Notes under the pieces: model-generated
Told to the model about the DNA's origin: nothing
The model's input: only the letters and a program-made list of their open reading frames with translations
The model's database searches: none
Shown: positions 43,892 through 52,975 of the stretch, piece by piece
Layout of the letters: every line of letters starts with the position of its first letter
How positions within the stretch are numbered: position 1 is the first letter of the stretch
Source: HGM04593 sp045591315
Lineage (GTDB): Bacteria; Bacteroidota; Bacteroidia; Bacteroidales; Bacteroidaceae
Assembly (NCBI GenBank): GCA_045591315.1
Contig: JAZNSN010000030.1
Span: 8,348 to 72,347, forward strand
Direction: 5' to 3'
Length of the DNA: 64,000 nt
Translations under genes and position numbers: made by a program

Positions 43892-45376
43892 ATGAAAAGA
43901 TTTTTTGCAAGCATTGCATTTGTTGCAATTGCAGTTTCATCTTTCGCAGGTGGTCTTTTGACAAACACAAACCAGAGTGCATCATTCGTCCGTAACCCAA
44001 TGCGCTATGCATCATTGGAGACAGATGCCATCTACTTCAACCCTGCAGGTACAGCTTTCTTCAAGGAAGGTTGGGCATTCTCAGTCAACTGGCAGATGAT
44101 TTGGCAAGACAGAGACATTCTTCACACAAATCATCTTGTTGAGCCAAGCGAGAAAAAACACAAAGGCGAAGTATTCGTACCATGTATGCCAACTCTTTTT
44201 GCTGCTTACAAGAAAGGCAACTGGACATTCAGCGGTTTCTTCGGAATTCCCGGCGGTGGCGGCAAGGCCGAATTCAATGACGGTCTTCCTTTGTTCAACA
44301 CTCTTGGAAACGGTTTCAAGGATCTCCTTCCAATCATGACCGGTTCAGTTGCAGACGGTAACGCATACTCAGAGTTCCAGTCAACACAGTATGTATTCTC
44401 TCTTCAACTTGGTGCAGCATATAGAATCAACAACAATCTTTCTGCTTATGCCGGTCTCCGTGCAAACTACACAAGCGCGAGCTATGAGGGCAACATTGCC
44501 ATGAACGGAATACACCCGACAAGCGGAAATATCAAGAACACATTATTGGCACTTGACCTTAAGCAGACCGGTGTTGCATTTGCTCCGGTAATAGGTGTCA
44601 ACTACAAGATAGGCAAGGTACATCTTGCTGCAAAATATGAGTTCCGTGCTGTTACAAACATAAAGAATGACACCGACAACCTTGAAATATTCAACCAGAA
44701 CTACAACAAGGGCGTTGCGGCTGCAGGAAAGACTATCGGAACAAAAACATATGCATTTGCTTATAAGGCAGCATACGAAGGAGCTGTAGCAGCTGGAATG
44801 CCAGAGGATGTTGCTGACCAGTTCGCAAAAGGCAAGGCAAACGAGGCTCTTCAGGGTGTTTCTGCAGCTGGCGACAAACTAGGTACACTATCATCACTTG
44901 AGGACGGCAAGAAGCTTCGCAGCGATGCTCCAGCCCTTCTTTCTGTAGCAGCATCTTGGGAAATCTGTCCAAGACTCCAGGTTATGGGCGGTGTGAACTA
45001 CTACTTTGATAAGGACGCTAAGGTAGAGTCTCTTCTTGGTGCAACCAACAACAATGCAAAGCTCAGTCGCAACACATACGAAATTCTCGGTGGTGTTGAG
45101 TTCAAGCTCACAAAGAAGTGGCTTCTTTCTGCAGGTTTCCAGTTCAGCGACTTCGGCGTTAACGACGAGTATCTCAGCGATGTATCATTCATCAACGACT
45201 CATTCACGACTGGTATCGGTGCAAAGTACAGCATCAACGACAAGTTGGATTTGAACTTCGGCGTATGCTATGCAAACTACGCAAAGAGCAGAATTCCAGA
45301 CTACGACAACCATGTAGAGACAAAGTATCTCCGCAAGACCTACAACGTTGCAGTAGGCGTTGACTTCCGCTTCTAA
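43892..45376 (+). CDS. OmpP1/FadL/TodX family outer membrane transport protein
   Basis: The 494-residue outer-membrane beta-barrel protein has a signal peptide (residues 1-19, ending SSFAG). It begins with the FadL hatch-like 'NTNQSASFVRNPMRYASLETDAIYFNPAGTAFF' and continues as alternating beta strands with a final aromatic residue ('GVDFRF'), the usual barrel-insertion signal. FadL proteins take up long-chain fatty acids or other hydrophobic molecules; the actual substrate here is unknown. It is a single gene with a terminator and codon use suggesting strong expression. Confidence 0.92.
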   Translation: MKRFFASIAFVAIAVSSFAGGLLTNTNQSASFVRNPMRYASLETDAIYFNPAGTAFFKEGWAFSVNWQMIWQDRDILHTNHLVEPSEKKHKGEVFVPCMPTLFAAYKKGNWTFSGFFGIPGGGGKAEFNDGLPLFNTLGNGFKDLLPIMTGSVADGNAYSEFQSTQYVFSLQLGAAYRINNNLSAYAGLRANYTSASYEGNIAMNGIHPTSGNIKNTLLALDLKQTGVAFAPVIGVNYKIGKVHLAAKYEFRAVTNIKNDTDNLEIFNQNYNKGVAAAGKTIGTKTYAFAYKAAYEGAVAAGMPEDVADQFAKGKANEALQGVSAAGDKLGTLSSLEDGKKLRSDAPALLSVAASWEICPRLQVMGGVNYYFDKDAKVESLLGATNNNAKLSRNTYEILGGVEFKLTKKWLLSAGFQFSDFGVNDEYLSDVSFINDSFTTGIGAKYSINDKLDLNFGVCYANYAKSRIPDYDNHVETKYLRKTYNVAVGVDFRF

Positions 45377-45388
45377 TAGAAGAGAAAC

Positions 45389-45433
45389 AGCAATAAAAAA
45401 GCTCATCCATTCGGGATGAGCTTTTTTATTGCT
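45389..45433. terminator. Bidirectional terminator between the FadL-family porin and the ribE operon
   Basis: A 20-bp perfect stem with arms starting AGCAATAAAAAAGCTCATCC and a five-base loop separates the convergent genes. Confidence 0.85.
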
Positions 45434-45461
45434 ATAATACCGTATGATCAATAATCTGCAA

Positions 45462-46040
45462 TCAGCACTCTGCTATTCCGCCCATCTTAGGCAAATTGAC
45501 CTGCTCGAACTTATATCCCAGACGCTTCAGTTCAATAGCTGCGCCCAAACGGTACATCACCTTTATCGCACGTGCATATACATGAAATGCCATCGGTGAC
45601 TGAGGTTCAATATTCTCACGGCGGATAAGAGTCAGGGCTGTTTCGGCCAAGCGGCGCATCATAACCTCGATATTCTTTGCCTCCTGCGATTCAAGATGAA
45701 AGCCCAGCACCTTCTGCACTATATTCTCGTCCATATCATCGAAGCCGGCAGGGCCATACAGCGACTTGTATTCATCCTTGCTATGGGCAGCCCAGTCACT
45801 GTCCCACAGATGCGCTACAGCCATACCCACATAGCCGGCCCATGCAATGGCAACTGTAGGATAATCGGCAATGTTGGGAACAGCATCAGCAACATACTCC
45901 GGTGCCATATCATGCCAACGGGCATCGATATCCTCTGTCGAAAGCAGAGTTCCTTCAAGCACTTTGTATTGGGTACATAGACGCAACAGCTCGTCCATAA
46001 TGCGGCTCTCGAAGTTCTCAAGATACACCTTGTTTACCAT
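45462..46040 (-). CDS. Conserved-looking cytosolic protein of unknown function
   Basis: I do not recognise this 192-residue protein. It is predicted to be mostly helical, with no signal peptide, and contains the aromatic segment 'TVAIAWAGYVGMAVAHLWDSDW' and a C-terminal 'AIELKRLGYKFEQVNLPKMGG'. It starts five bases after the NifX-like gene, as the last gene of a five-gene leftward operon headed by ribE, so a redox or metal-cofactor link is possible but unproven. Confidence 0.7.
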   Translation of the reverse strand: MVNKVYLENFESRIMDELLRLCTQYKVLEGTLLSTEDIDARWHDMAPEYVADAVPNIADYPTVAIAWAGYVGMAVAHLWDSDWAAHSKDEYKSLYGPAGFDDMDENIVQKVLGFHLESQEAKNIEVMMRRLAETALTLIRRENIEPQSPMAFHVYARAIKVMYRLGAAIELKRLGYKFEQVNLPKMGGIAEC

Positions 46041-46045
46041 ATCTA

Positions 46046-46399
46046 TCAGCTATTAGAACATTCGTGATGACTGCAGGCCTCGCCATTATCGTTCACCTCG
46101 CCTGCAAGATAGGCCTTGACCAGCTCATCTATATTTCCGCTGCAACCGCGTATAACCTTTATATCGTGACTCTCAAGCACATTCCTTGCACCCTCTCCCA
46201 TGTTCCCGGCAAGCATGACCTGAACGCCCTTCTGACGCAGGACAAGCACTATGCCCGACTTGCATCCGCAGCCTTGCGGAGAAGGCAGAATCTCCTTCAT
46301 CTTCACCTCACCGTCATTGACAGTAAATATCGTATAGTGGTCACAATGGCCAAAATGATTATCGACCACACCACCCTTTGTAGGTACCGCTATCTTCAT
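46046..46399 (-). CDS. NifX/NifB-type dinitrogenase iron-molybdenum cofactor domain protein
   Basis: The 117-residue protein matches the small NifX/NafY/YtkA-like domain family ('MKIAVPTKGGVVDNHFGHCDHYTIF', 'QGCGCKSGIVLVLRQKGVQVMLAGNMGEGA'). A Cys/His-rich tail follows ('EACSHHECSNS'). Such domains bind metal clusters; nitrogen fixation is not implied, because stand-alone members are widespread in anaerobes. It belongs to the ribE operon. Confidence 0.88.
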   Translation of the reverse strand: MKIAVPTKGGVVDNHFGHCDHYTIFTVNDGEVKMKEILPSPQGCGCKSGIVLVLRQKGVQVMLAGNMGEGARNVLESHDIKVIRGCSGNIDELVKAYLAGEVNDNGEACSHHECSNS

Positions 46400-46411
46400 T
46401 TCTAAATATAT

Positions 46412-46795
46412 TTATCTATTTTCTAACTTTTCTATGGCTTTTCTTAGTTTATCCTTCATCATCTCCTCCGGCATTGTAAATACCATTCCGAAGATACCCA
46501 CTGAAGTTATATGTTCCTTACCCTGCCACTCCATTTTTCCAATCGAGAGCAGACAGTAATTATCAACCGTTATAACCTCGCCGACCGAATGCTTTACAAT
46601 ATCCTTTCCTGTCAACCCGTCAATTAACGAGATGGCAAACTTGCCTAATCCTCTAGTCTCGTCATCTACAACATTCGATACCGTAGAAGCAATCTTCTCC
46701 ACATGTTTATCCTTGGGAGGACATGTAAAGAAAGCAACTACAAGCAATGCAATCAAGAGCAGGGAAAGGCACCCTATCTTTTTCATATTCATCAA
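46412..46795 (-). CDS. DUF4359-like membrane-anchored protein
   Basis: The 127-residue protein has an N-terminal hydrophobic helix (residues 7-24) that could be an uncleaved anchor or a lipoprotein-like signal ('FFTCPP'). The soluble part fits the Bacteroidetes DUF4359 family ('DKHVEKIASTVS', 'VGEVITVDNYCLLSIGKMEWQGKEHITSVGIFGMVF'). Its function is unknown. It overlaps the nitroreductase gene by four bases. Confidence 0.75.
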   Translation of the reverse strand: MMNMKKIGCLSLLLIALLVVAFFTCPPKDKHVEKIASTVSNVVDDETRGLGKFAISLIDGLTGKDIVKHSVGEVITVDNYCLLSIGKMEWQGKEHITSVGIFGMVFTMPEEMMKDKLRKAIEKLENR

Positions 46796-47331
46796 TACTT
46801 TTCAAACGACACGACCTTATCCCACTCCTTGCGCACCTTATTGCGTTTAGGCTTTGCCGCATATCCCAGAGAAATTATAAGCATCAGACGCTTCTTCTGG
46901 GGAATACCGGTCAACTCCTTGATTTTCTTCTCGTCAAACCAGCCCAGGATACAGCTTCCTATGCCTTCATCCTCAGCAGCCAGAGTTATGTATGCCGAAG
47001 CTATGCCGAGGTCCATTACCGGAAAATCCTTGTCTTTAATGCCGCATCCGAGCTTCGATGTTATGTTTGTCGATTCCTGAGTAATGAGCACCAGTGCCGA
47101 TGCATCCTTCACGAACTTGTTCATTCCCAGACTCGACGTAGCCTTGCCCACCTCCACCAGCAGCGACGGTTCCGTCACCACGGTGAAGTGCCACGGCTGC
47201 CCGTTGCATGCCGACGGAGCAATACGCCCCGCCTCAAGGATACGTTCCAGGACCTCACGCTCAATCACACGGCCCGGCTCATAGGCACGATCACTCTGGC
47301 GCGCCTTTGCCAATTCAAGAAAACTCCTCAT
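46792..47331 (-). CDS. Nitroreductase family flavoprotein
   Basis: The 179-residue FMN-dependent oxidoreductase has 'ARQSDRAYEPGRVIEREVLERIL', 'APSACNGQPWHF' (FMN-binding), and 'IGSCILGWFDEKKIKELTGIP'. Members reduce nitro compounds, quinones or other electrophiles with NAD(P)H. It overlaps both ribE (four bases) and the DUF4359-like gene (four bases), so its synthesis is coupled to that of the enzyme supplying its flavin precursor. The physiological substrate is unknown. Confidence 0.92.
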   Translation of the reverse strand: MRSFLELAKARQSDRAYEPGRVIEREVLERILEAGRIAPSACNGQPWHFTVVTEPSLLVEVGKATSSLGMNKFVKDASALVLITQESTNITSKLGCGIKDKDFPVMDLGIASAYITLAAEDEGIGSCILGWFDEKKIKELTGIPQKKRLMLIISLGYAAKPKRNKVRKEWDKVVSFEKY

Positions 47332-47927
47332 CGCTTTGCTATTCTTGCTATGTACTTGCCTATGATATCGAACTCGATATTGACTTTTGTACCCACCTCT
47401 ATTGTGTGGAAATTGGTATGCTCGTATGTATAAGGGATTATAGCCACGGAGAAAGAATCGTCTGCAGGCTCACACACCGTAAGGCTCACGCCGTTTACCG
47501 TAACAGAACCCTTGTCAACTGTCAGATATCCCTTTGCAGCCATCTCATCATCCTTAGGATAACGGAATGTATAATACCAACTGCCGTCCATGTCGCGTAC
47601 CGACACACATTCGGCAGTCTCATCGACATGACCTTGCACTATATGGCCATCTAAGCGTCCGTTCATCATCATCGAACGCTCCACGTTCACCTTGTCGCCG
47701 ACCTGAAGCAGACCGATATTGGAACGCTGCAGAGTCTCCTGCATTGCAGTGACAGTATATTCATCACCCTTTATATCGACTACTGTAAGGCACACTCCAT
47801 TATGCGAAACGCTCTGGTCAATCTTCAGCTCACCCACAAACGAGCATGTAAGTGTCAGGTGCAGATTGCCCTGTTCGCGCACCAGACGGCGCACCGTAGC
47901 AAATTCCTCAACTATTCCTGAAAACAT
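47328..47927 (-). CDS. ribE: Riboflavin synthase alpha chain
   Basis: The enzyme dismutates two lumazine molecules to riboflavin. The 199-residue protein has the two tandem lumazine-binding repeats: repeat 1 begins 'MFSGIVEEFATV' and contains 'SVSHNGVCLTV'; repeat 2 contains 'GHIVQGHVDETAEC' and 'GSVTVNGVSLTVCE'. A longer frame opens at 47954, but the family N-terminus is the ATG at 47927. It heads the five-gene operon; I recognised no FMN riboswitch in front of it. Confidence 0.95.
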   Translation of the reverse strand: MFSGIVEEFATVRRLVREQGNLHLTLTCSFVGELKIDQSVSHNGVCLTVVDIKGDEYTVTAMQETLQRSNIGLLQVGDKVNVERSMMMNGRLDGHIVQGHVDETAECVSVRDMDGSWYYTFRYPKDDEMAAKGYLTVDKGSVTVNGVSLTVCEPADDSFSVAIIPYTYEHTNFHTIEVGTKVNIEFDIIGKYIARIAKR

Positions 47928-47969
47928 ATATCTATGGTTTTTATCATTCAACAATTCAATACCCTACTG

Positions 47970-47977
47970 CGAAGATA
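47970..47977 (-). promoter_or_regulatory. -7 promoter element for the ribE operon
   Basis: TATCTTCG on the minus strand lies 43 bases before the ATG; a possible TTG lies 22 bases upstream, slightly beyond the ideal spacing. Confidence 0.45.
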
Positions 47978-48122
47978 CGAATAAACGAGCGAGAAATATC
48001 AAGCTTGCTTGAATATTTTTCAAAGCGAGTGCAGAAGTTAGCTACACCGCAAGGTGAAGATAACAATAAACAAGCTAAAAACAAAACGAAGCCATCATGT
48101 ACCCTGCATATAGGTAGAAAAA

Positions 48123-48152
48123 AATTGGAAAGCACTTACGCACTTTCCAATT
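48123..48152 (-). terminator. Terminator after aqpZ
   Basis: A 10-bp perfect stem (AATTGGAAAG) with a 10-base loop is followed on the minus strand by a run of T residues. Confidence 0.75.
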
Positions 48153-48170
48153 CTATTTATAAGGCAATGC

Positions 48171-48860
48171 TTACTTAGCGCACTTCTCGCAAGAAAGCAC
48201 CTTCCAGATACCTGCAGCAAGCAAAGCACCTACGAAAGGACCTACGATGAAAATCCACAACTGCTCAATAGCCGCACCGCCCTGGAAGAGAGCAGGACCG
48301 ATTGAACGTGCCGGGTTCACTGATGTACCGGTGTAACGGATACATACGAGGTGAACAAGAACCAAAGAAAGACCGATTGCCAAGCCTGCGAAGTTGCCTG
48401 CACCCACCTTGCTGTCTGTTGTACCGAGCACAACAAGAACAAAAATCATTGTGAAGACGATTTCGGCAACAAGACCGCCAACGAGCTCAACACCCGGCTG
48501 ACATGCGTTTGCACCGGTACCTACGATAGCATCACCGCTTGTAGCAGTACATAGATAAAGGACAGCTGCACCAGCAATGGCACCGATAACCTGGAATACC
48601 ATGTACATGATAGCATCCTTAGCGCCCATGCGGCCGCTTGCCCACACACCGAGTGTGATAGCCGGGTTAATGTGGCAACCGCTTATGCCGCCGATAGTGT
48701 AGGCCATAGCTACAACTGCAAGACCGAAAGCCAAAGCAGTACCTACAACTGTAGAAGCCAAAGCAGGCTCATTTGATGTACAACCGAGGCTAACGGCAAC
48801 ACCGCAACCCATAAGCACCAGCACCATAGTACCGATAGCTTCTGCCAAATACTTTTTCAT
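48171..48860 (-). CDS. aqpZ: Aquaporin Z-type water channel
   Basis: The 229-residue MIP-family channel has six membrane helices and both NPA half-helices, 'GCHINPAITLGV' and 'GTSVNPARSIGPAL'. The His-containing selectivity context and the following Arg fit a water-selective aquaporin more than a glycerol facilitator. The C-terminus ends in a short Cys-containing tail (SCEKCAK). It is a single gene with its own promoter and terminator. Confidence 0.94.
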   Translation of the reverse strand: MKKYLAEAIGTMVLVLMGCGVAVSLGCTSNEPALASTVVGTALAFGLAVVAMAYTIGGISGCHINPAITLGVWASGRMGAKDAIMYMVFQVIGAIAGAAVLYLCTATSGDAIVGTGANACQPGVELVGGLVAEIVFTMIFVLVVLGTTDSKVGAGNFAGLAIGLSLVLVHLVCIRYTGTSVNPARSIGPALFQGGAAIEQLWIFIVGPFVGALLAAGIWKVLSCEKCAK

Positions 48861-48918
48861 AAATGTAGTGTTTTAAATTGTTTGTATTAAAAAAAGAACT
48901 TTAATCGTATAACAGATA

Positions 48919-48926
48919 CAAACGTA
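48919..48926 (-). promoter_or_regulatory. -7 promoter element for aqpZ
   Basis: TACGTTTG on the minus strand matches TAnnTTTG, 59 bases before the ATG. Confidence 0.45.
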
Positions 48927-49004
48927 CGAATTAAGATTCAATAATAAAAATTATGTCGCACATTTTTACCATACGGGCAACACACATGCCCGCTGCGGTC
49001 ACAT

Positions 49005-51188
49005 TCAGACAATGAACAGCAGTTCCCTGTACTTAGGCAGAGTCCACAACTCGTTGTCAACAACCAGTTCGAGCTGGTCGATATGGCCGCGTATCTCTTC
49101 GAGCATAGGAGCCACGGTATCGTGGTAAGCAATAGCCTTATCGCGCTCCGACGATATGCGGTTCGCTACCTTGCGACGCTCCACGAGCTCGGCAACCAGG
49201 CGGCGTATCTCTGCCACATGCTGCGCCATCTGCTTCACCAGGCTTATATTCTCGGCCGACAGCATATCGCCCTCCTCCTTGCCTATCACCTGTTCCATCT
49301 TGATGACATTGTCGAGCAGAGAACTCTGGTACTTTGTCGCAGTAGGTATTATATGGTTCAGCGCAAGATCGCCAAGCACACGCGCCTCAATCTGAATCTT
49401 CTTCGTGTACATCTCCCACTTTATTTCGTTGCGCGCACGCAGCTCCGTCTCGGTCATCACATCCATGTCGCGGAACATCTTCACGCTCTCCTTGTCGAGA
49501 TAACGGTCGAAGACAATCGGGGCACTCGCCTCGCAGTCAAGCCCTCTATGCGCTGCCTCACGACGCCACTCGTCGCTATAACCGTTGCCGTCGAAGCGTA
49601 CAGGCTTGCTGTATCTGATATACTTGCGTATTATCCTCACAAGCGCATCCTCCTTTGCCATGCCGTTCTCTATCAATGCATCGACCTCACGCTTGAATAT
49701 CGTCAGCTGTTCGGCCATTGCCGTGTTCAGTGCAATCATTGCCGAAGCGCAGTTGGCCTCAGAACCTACGGCACGGAACTCGAAACGGTTTCCGGTGAAA
49801 GCAAAAGGCGACGTACGGTTACGGTCGGTATTGTCAATCATCAGTTCCGGAATCGAAGGTATATTCAGTCGCAGTTCGCGCTTGCTTAGTATCTTCACCA
49901 CATCATCCGTTGTCTCCATGTGGTCGAGAACCGAAGAGAGGTGAGAGCCGAGGAAGCTTGAAATTATCGCAGGGGGTGCCTCTGCCGCACCAAGACGGTG
50001 TGCATTTGCAGCCGACATTATGCTCGCTTTAAGCAATCCGTTATGACGGTATATCGCAGCAAGTGTATTGACTACGAATGTAATGAAACGCAAGTTGTCC
50101 TTGTCGTTCTTTCCCGGTGCCATGAGCAGCACGCCCGTGTCGGTTCCAAGCGACCAGTTGTTATGCTTTCCCGAACCGTTCACGCCCTTGAATGGCTTCT
50201 CATGCAGCAGCACGCGGAAACCGTGCCTGCGCGCAACCTCCTTCATAAGTGCCATTATCAGCATGTTATGATCGACAGCCAAGTTGCACTCTTCGTATAT
50301 CGGCGCAAGCTCGAACTGGTTGGGAGCTGCCTCGTTATGGCATGTCTTTGCCGGGATGCCCAGCTTCATTGCCTCAATCTCAAGTTCCTTCATGAATGCT
50401 GCCACACGCTTCGGAATAGAGCCGAAGTAATGGTCTTCGAGCTGTTGGTTCTTCGCGCTGTCATGCCCCATTAGAGTGCGCCCGGTGAGCAGCAGGTCGG
50501 GACGTGCCAGCAGCATCCCCTCATCGACGAGGAAGTACTCCTGTTCCCAGCCCAGATATGTAGTAACCTTCTTTACATTCTTGTCGAAGTAACGGCAAAC
50601 ATCGGTAGCCGCCTTATCCACGGCTCTCAGCGACTTCAGCAATGGAGCCTTGTAGTCGAGAGCCTCGCCTGTATATGAAATGAAGACAGTAGGCACACAC
50701 AATGTGTCATCGATGAGGAAAGCCGGAGATGTCGGGTCCCACGCGCTGTATCCTCGCGCCTCGAACGTACTTCTTATTCCTCCGTTGGGGAACGACGAAG
50801 CATCGGGCTCCTGCTGCACAAGCAGCTTGCCAGAGAACTCTTCGAGTACTCCGCCCTTGCCGTCATGCTCGATAAAGGCATCGTGTTTCTCGGCAGTTGT
50901 CTCCGTGAGAGGATGAAACCAATGGGTGTAATGCGTAGCACCGTTCTCCACAGCCCAACGCTTCATACCCTCGGCAACACTGTCGGCAATGGAGCTGTCA
51001 AGCGGAGCATCGTTGTCGATGACATCGATAAGCTTGTTATAAACCTCCTTAGGAAGATACTTGAACATCTTTTCCCTGTTGAACACCTTGACCCCGTAAT
51101 AGTCGGACGGACGCAGTTCGCAATTGGGAACATCGACCGCATTCTTGCCGAATGCTGCGGTTATTACCTCAAATCGTAGTTTTGACAT
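49005..51188 (-). CDS. glnN: Type III glutamine synthetase
   Basis: GSIII makes glutamine from glutamate and ammonium as a dodecamer. The 727-residue length is diagnostic of the GSIII class, which was first described in Bacteroides fragilis. Motifs include 'THYTHWFHPLTETTAEKHDAF' and 'GKLLVQQEPDASSFPNGG' near the N-terminus, 'CHNEAAPNQFELAPIYE' and 'NGSGKHNNWSLGTDTG' (active site), and 'DNTDRNRTSPFAFTGNRFEFR'. It has its own excellent promoter. A second, shorter glutamine synthetase lies about 4 kb away. Confidence 0.97.
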   Translation of the reverse strand: MSKLRFEVITAAFGKNAVDVPNCELRPSDYYGVKVFNREKMFKYLPKEVYNKLIDVIDNDAPLDSSIADSVAEGMKRWAVENGATHYTHWFHPLTETTAEKHDAFIEHDGKGGVLEEFSGKLLVQQEPDASSFPNGGIRSTFEARGYSAWDPTSPAFLIDDTLCVPTVFISYTGEALDYKAPLLKSLRAVDKAATDVCRYFDKNVKKVTTYLGWEQEYFLVDEGMLLARPDLLLTGRTLMGHDSAKNQQLEDHYFGSIPKRVAAFMKELEIEAMKLGIPAKTCHNEAAPNQFELAPIYEECNLAVDHNMLIMALMKEVARRHGFRVLLHEKPFKGVNGSGKHNNWSLGTDTGVLLMAPGKNDKDNLRFITFVVNTLAAIYRHNGLLKASIMSAANAHRLGAAEAPPAIISSFLGSHLSSVLDHMETTDDVVKILSKRELRLNIPSIPELMIDNTDRNRTSPFAFTGNRFEFRAVGSEANCASAMIALNTAMAEQLTIFKREVDALIENGMAKEDALVRIIRKYIRYSKPVRFDGNGYSDEWRREAAHRGLDCEASAPIVFDRYLDKESVKMFRDMDVMTETELRARNEIKWEMYTKKIQIEARVLGDLALNHIIPTATKYQSSLLDNVIKMEQVIGKEEGDMLSAENISLVKQMAQHVAEIRRLVAELVERRKVANRISSERDKAIAYHDTVAPMLEEIRGHIDQLELVVDNELWTLPKYRELLFIV

Positions 51189-51283
51189 ATAGTTTCGTGT
51201 TATATTTCTCTACAAAAGCGGTTTTGACTGACATTGCAAAAGGCGGCAAAGTGTTTACTTTTTGCAAAAGCCGAAACACCGTA

Positions 51284-51314
51284 CAAATATAACAGCATAC
51301 ATCTACAACTCAAA
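51284..51314 (-). promoter_or_regulatory. Promoter for glnN
   Basis: On the minus strand TTTG (51314-51311), a 19-bp spacer and TATATTTG (51291-51284) give a very good match, with a leader of about 95 bases. Confidence 0.7.
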
Positions 51315-51637
51315 GATTTTTCACAAAAACGAACTGTTTTTAAGGCACCAAAGCCGAAAAACAGAGTACAAAAACAAAAAAGGAAGCAAAAATCGGGTAA
51401 AAACCCTAAAACCGCACTGTATTTTCGAAAATACACCGCTTCAGACATATCAAACAAAAAGAAAGCAAATTCAACAATATTGCTTGCATTTTGTCACGCA
51501 CACAACAAATCATCCATAGCAGTAAAATAACCTCAAGCAAGATGTTTCAACAAACATCCACTCACCTGCAAAAATAAATAATTCGTAGCACTGTTAAAAA
51601 AAATCAACCAAAAGCATACATAGATAAATTATTTGAA

Positions 51638-51645
51638 TAACTTTG
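51638..51645 (+). promoter_or_regulatory. -7 promoter element for nagA
   Basis: TAACTTTG matches TAnnTTTG. It lies just after 51633, where a longer nagA frame opens, and so supports the start at 51735. Confidence 0.5.
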
Positions 51646-51734
51646 TAGGGAATTGTGCCCAGGCGCGTGGCAAGAATCTACGCACACCGTCCACACCACT
51701 GAAGAAAACACATATAATCAACCATAACAATATT

Positions 51735-52898
51735 ATGCTTAAGCAAATTATCAATGCCAAGATTCTGACTCCTCAGGGCTGGCTGAAGGACGGATCTGTT
51801 ATCATACGTGATAACAAGATTCTTGAGGTTACAAACTGCGACCTCGCAGTAATAGGCGCAGAAGTAGTTGATGCCAAGGGTATGTACGTTGTTCCCGGCG
51901 GTGTTGAAATACACATTCACGGAGGTGGCGGCTGCGACTTTATGGAAGGAACAGAAGAGGCTTTCCGCGGTGCAATCAAGGCACACATGAAGCATGGTAC
52001 AACAAGTATCTTCCCTACTCTATCTTCATCTACAGTACCTATGATTGAGGCTGCAGCCGAGACATGTACAAAACTCATGGCAGAACCTAACAGCCCGGTG
52101 CTCGGTCTTCACCTCGAAGGACACTACCTGAACATGGCTATGGCAGGCGGACAGCTCCCTGAGAACATCAAGGACCCCGACCCGAACGAGTACATCCCTC
52201 TCGTCGAGAAGTGGAACTGCATCAAGCGTTGGGATGCTGCTCCGGAACTCCCCGGTGCAATGCAGTTCGGCAAGTACATCACATCAAAGGGCATTCTGGC
52301 ATCTGTAGCACACACACAGGCCGAGTATGACGACATTCATGCAGCACGCAAGAACGGCTACACACACGCCACACACTTCTACAACGCGATGCCAGGATTC
52401 CACAAACGCCGCGAGTACAAGTACGAGGGTACAGTGGAGAGCATCTACCTGCACGAGGACATGACAGTCGAGGTTGTTGCCGACGGCATACACGTGCCTC
52501 CCACAATCCTTCGCCTCATACACCACATCAAGGGCGTTGAGCGCGCATGTGTCATCACCGACGCTCTTGCATGCGCAGCAAGCGACAGCACAACAGCATT
52601 CGACCCTCGCGTAATCATCGAGGACGGTGTCTGCAAGCTCGCCGACCGTACCGCTCTTGCAGGCTCGGTAGCAACTATGGACCGTTTGATACGTACATTG
52701 GTACAGAAAGCCGAAATTCCATTGGACGATGCTGTACGCATGGCTTCTGAGACACCGGCAAAGATCATGAACGTATATGACCGCAAGGGTTCATTGCAGA
52801 AGGACAAGGATGCCGACGTAATGATACTCGACGACGACCTGAACATACGCGCCGTATGGGCAATGGGCCAGCTCGTTGAGGGTACATATAATCTTTAA
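51735..52898 (+). CDS. nagA: N-acetylglucosamine-6-phosphate deacetylase
   Basis: NagA removes acetate from GlcNAc-6-P to give GlcN-6-P. The 387-residue amidohydrolase has 'GGVEIHIHGGGGCDFMEG' (metal HxH), 'GLHLEGHYLNMAMAGGQ' (Glu ligand), 'VAHTQAEYDDIHAA', 'THFYNAMPGFHKR' and 'VITDALACAA'. The start follows from the family and the promoter. It could consume the product of a GlcNAc 6-kinase such as the BadF-type enzyme at 13461, although the two are not linked. NagB is not adjacent. Confidence 0.95.
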   Translation: MLKQIINAKILTPQGWLKDGSVIIRDNKILEVTNCDLAVIGAEVVDAKGMYVVPGGVEIHIHGGGGCDFMEGTEEAFRGAIKAHMKHGTTSIFPTLSSSTVPMIEAAAETCTKLMAEPNSPVLGLHLEGHYLNMAMAGGQLPENIKDPDPNEYIPLVEKWNCIKRWDAAPELPGAMQFGKYITSKGILASVAHTQAEYDDIHAARKNGYTHATHFYNAMPGFHKRREYKYEGTVESIYLHEDMTVEVVADGIHVPPTILRLIHHIKGVERACVITDALACAASDSTTAFDPRVIIEDGVCKLADRTALAGSVATMDRLIRTLVQKAEIPLDDAVRMASETPAKIMNVYDRKGSLQKDKDADVMILDDDLNIRAVWAMGQLVEGTYNL

Positions 52899-52910
52899 TA
52901 CAAGACCTTA

Positions 52911-52960
52911 TAAGACAATCAAGGGCCTCGCAACGTGATGTGAGGCCCTTGATTGTCTTA
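52911..52960. terminator. Bidirectional terminator between nagA and the second glutamine synthetase
   Basis: A 19-bp perfect stem (TAAGACAATCAAGGGCCTC) with a 12-base loop separates two convergent genes. Confidence 0.85.
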
Positions 52961-52975
52961 TTATGGTATCAGTTC

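Larger units (their letters stand above)
51189..51734. other. Long intergenic region between glnN and nagA
   Basis: This is 546 bases of A-rich sequence without a convincing gene. It carries the glnN promoter (51284-51314, minus) and the nagA -7 element (51638-51645). The Lys-rich frame across 51234-51530 looks like a composition artefact. Confidence 0.5.

Noticed and set aside
46046..46399. Evidence for nitrogen fixation from the NifX-like gene
   Set aside because: Stand-alone domains of this family are widespread in non-fixing anaerobes and no nif structural gene is present.
47928..48170. FMN riboswitch or small RNA near ribE
   Set aside because: No conserved RFN-type sequence blocks are visible; the region holds the ribE promoter and the aqpZ terminator.
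51234..51530. Lys-rich 98-codon frame between glnN and nagA
   Set aside because: Composition reflects A-rich intergenic DNA; no signal, domain or promoter supports it, and it overlaps the glnN promoter.
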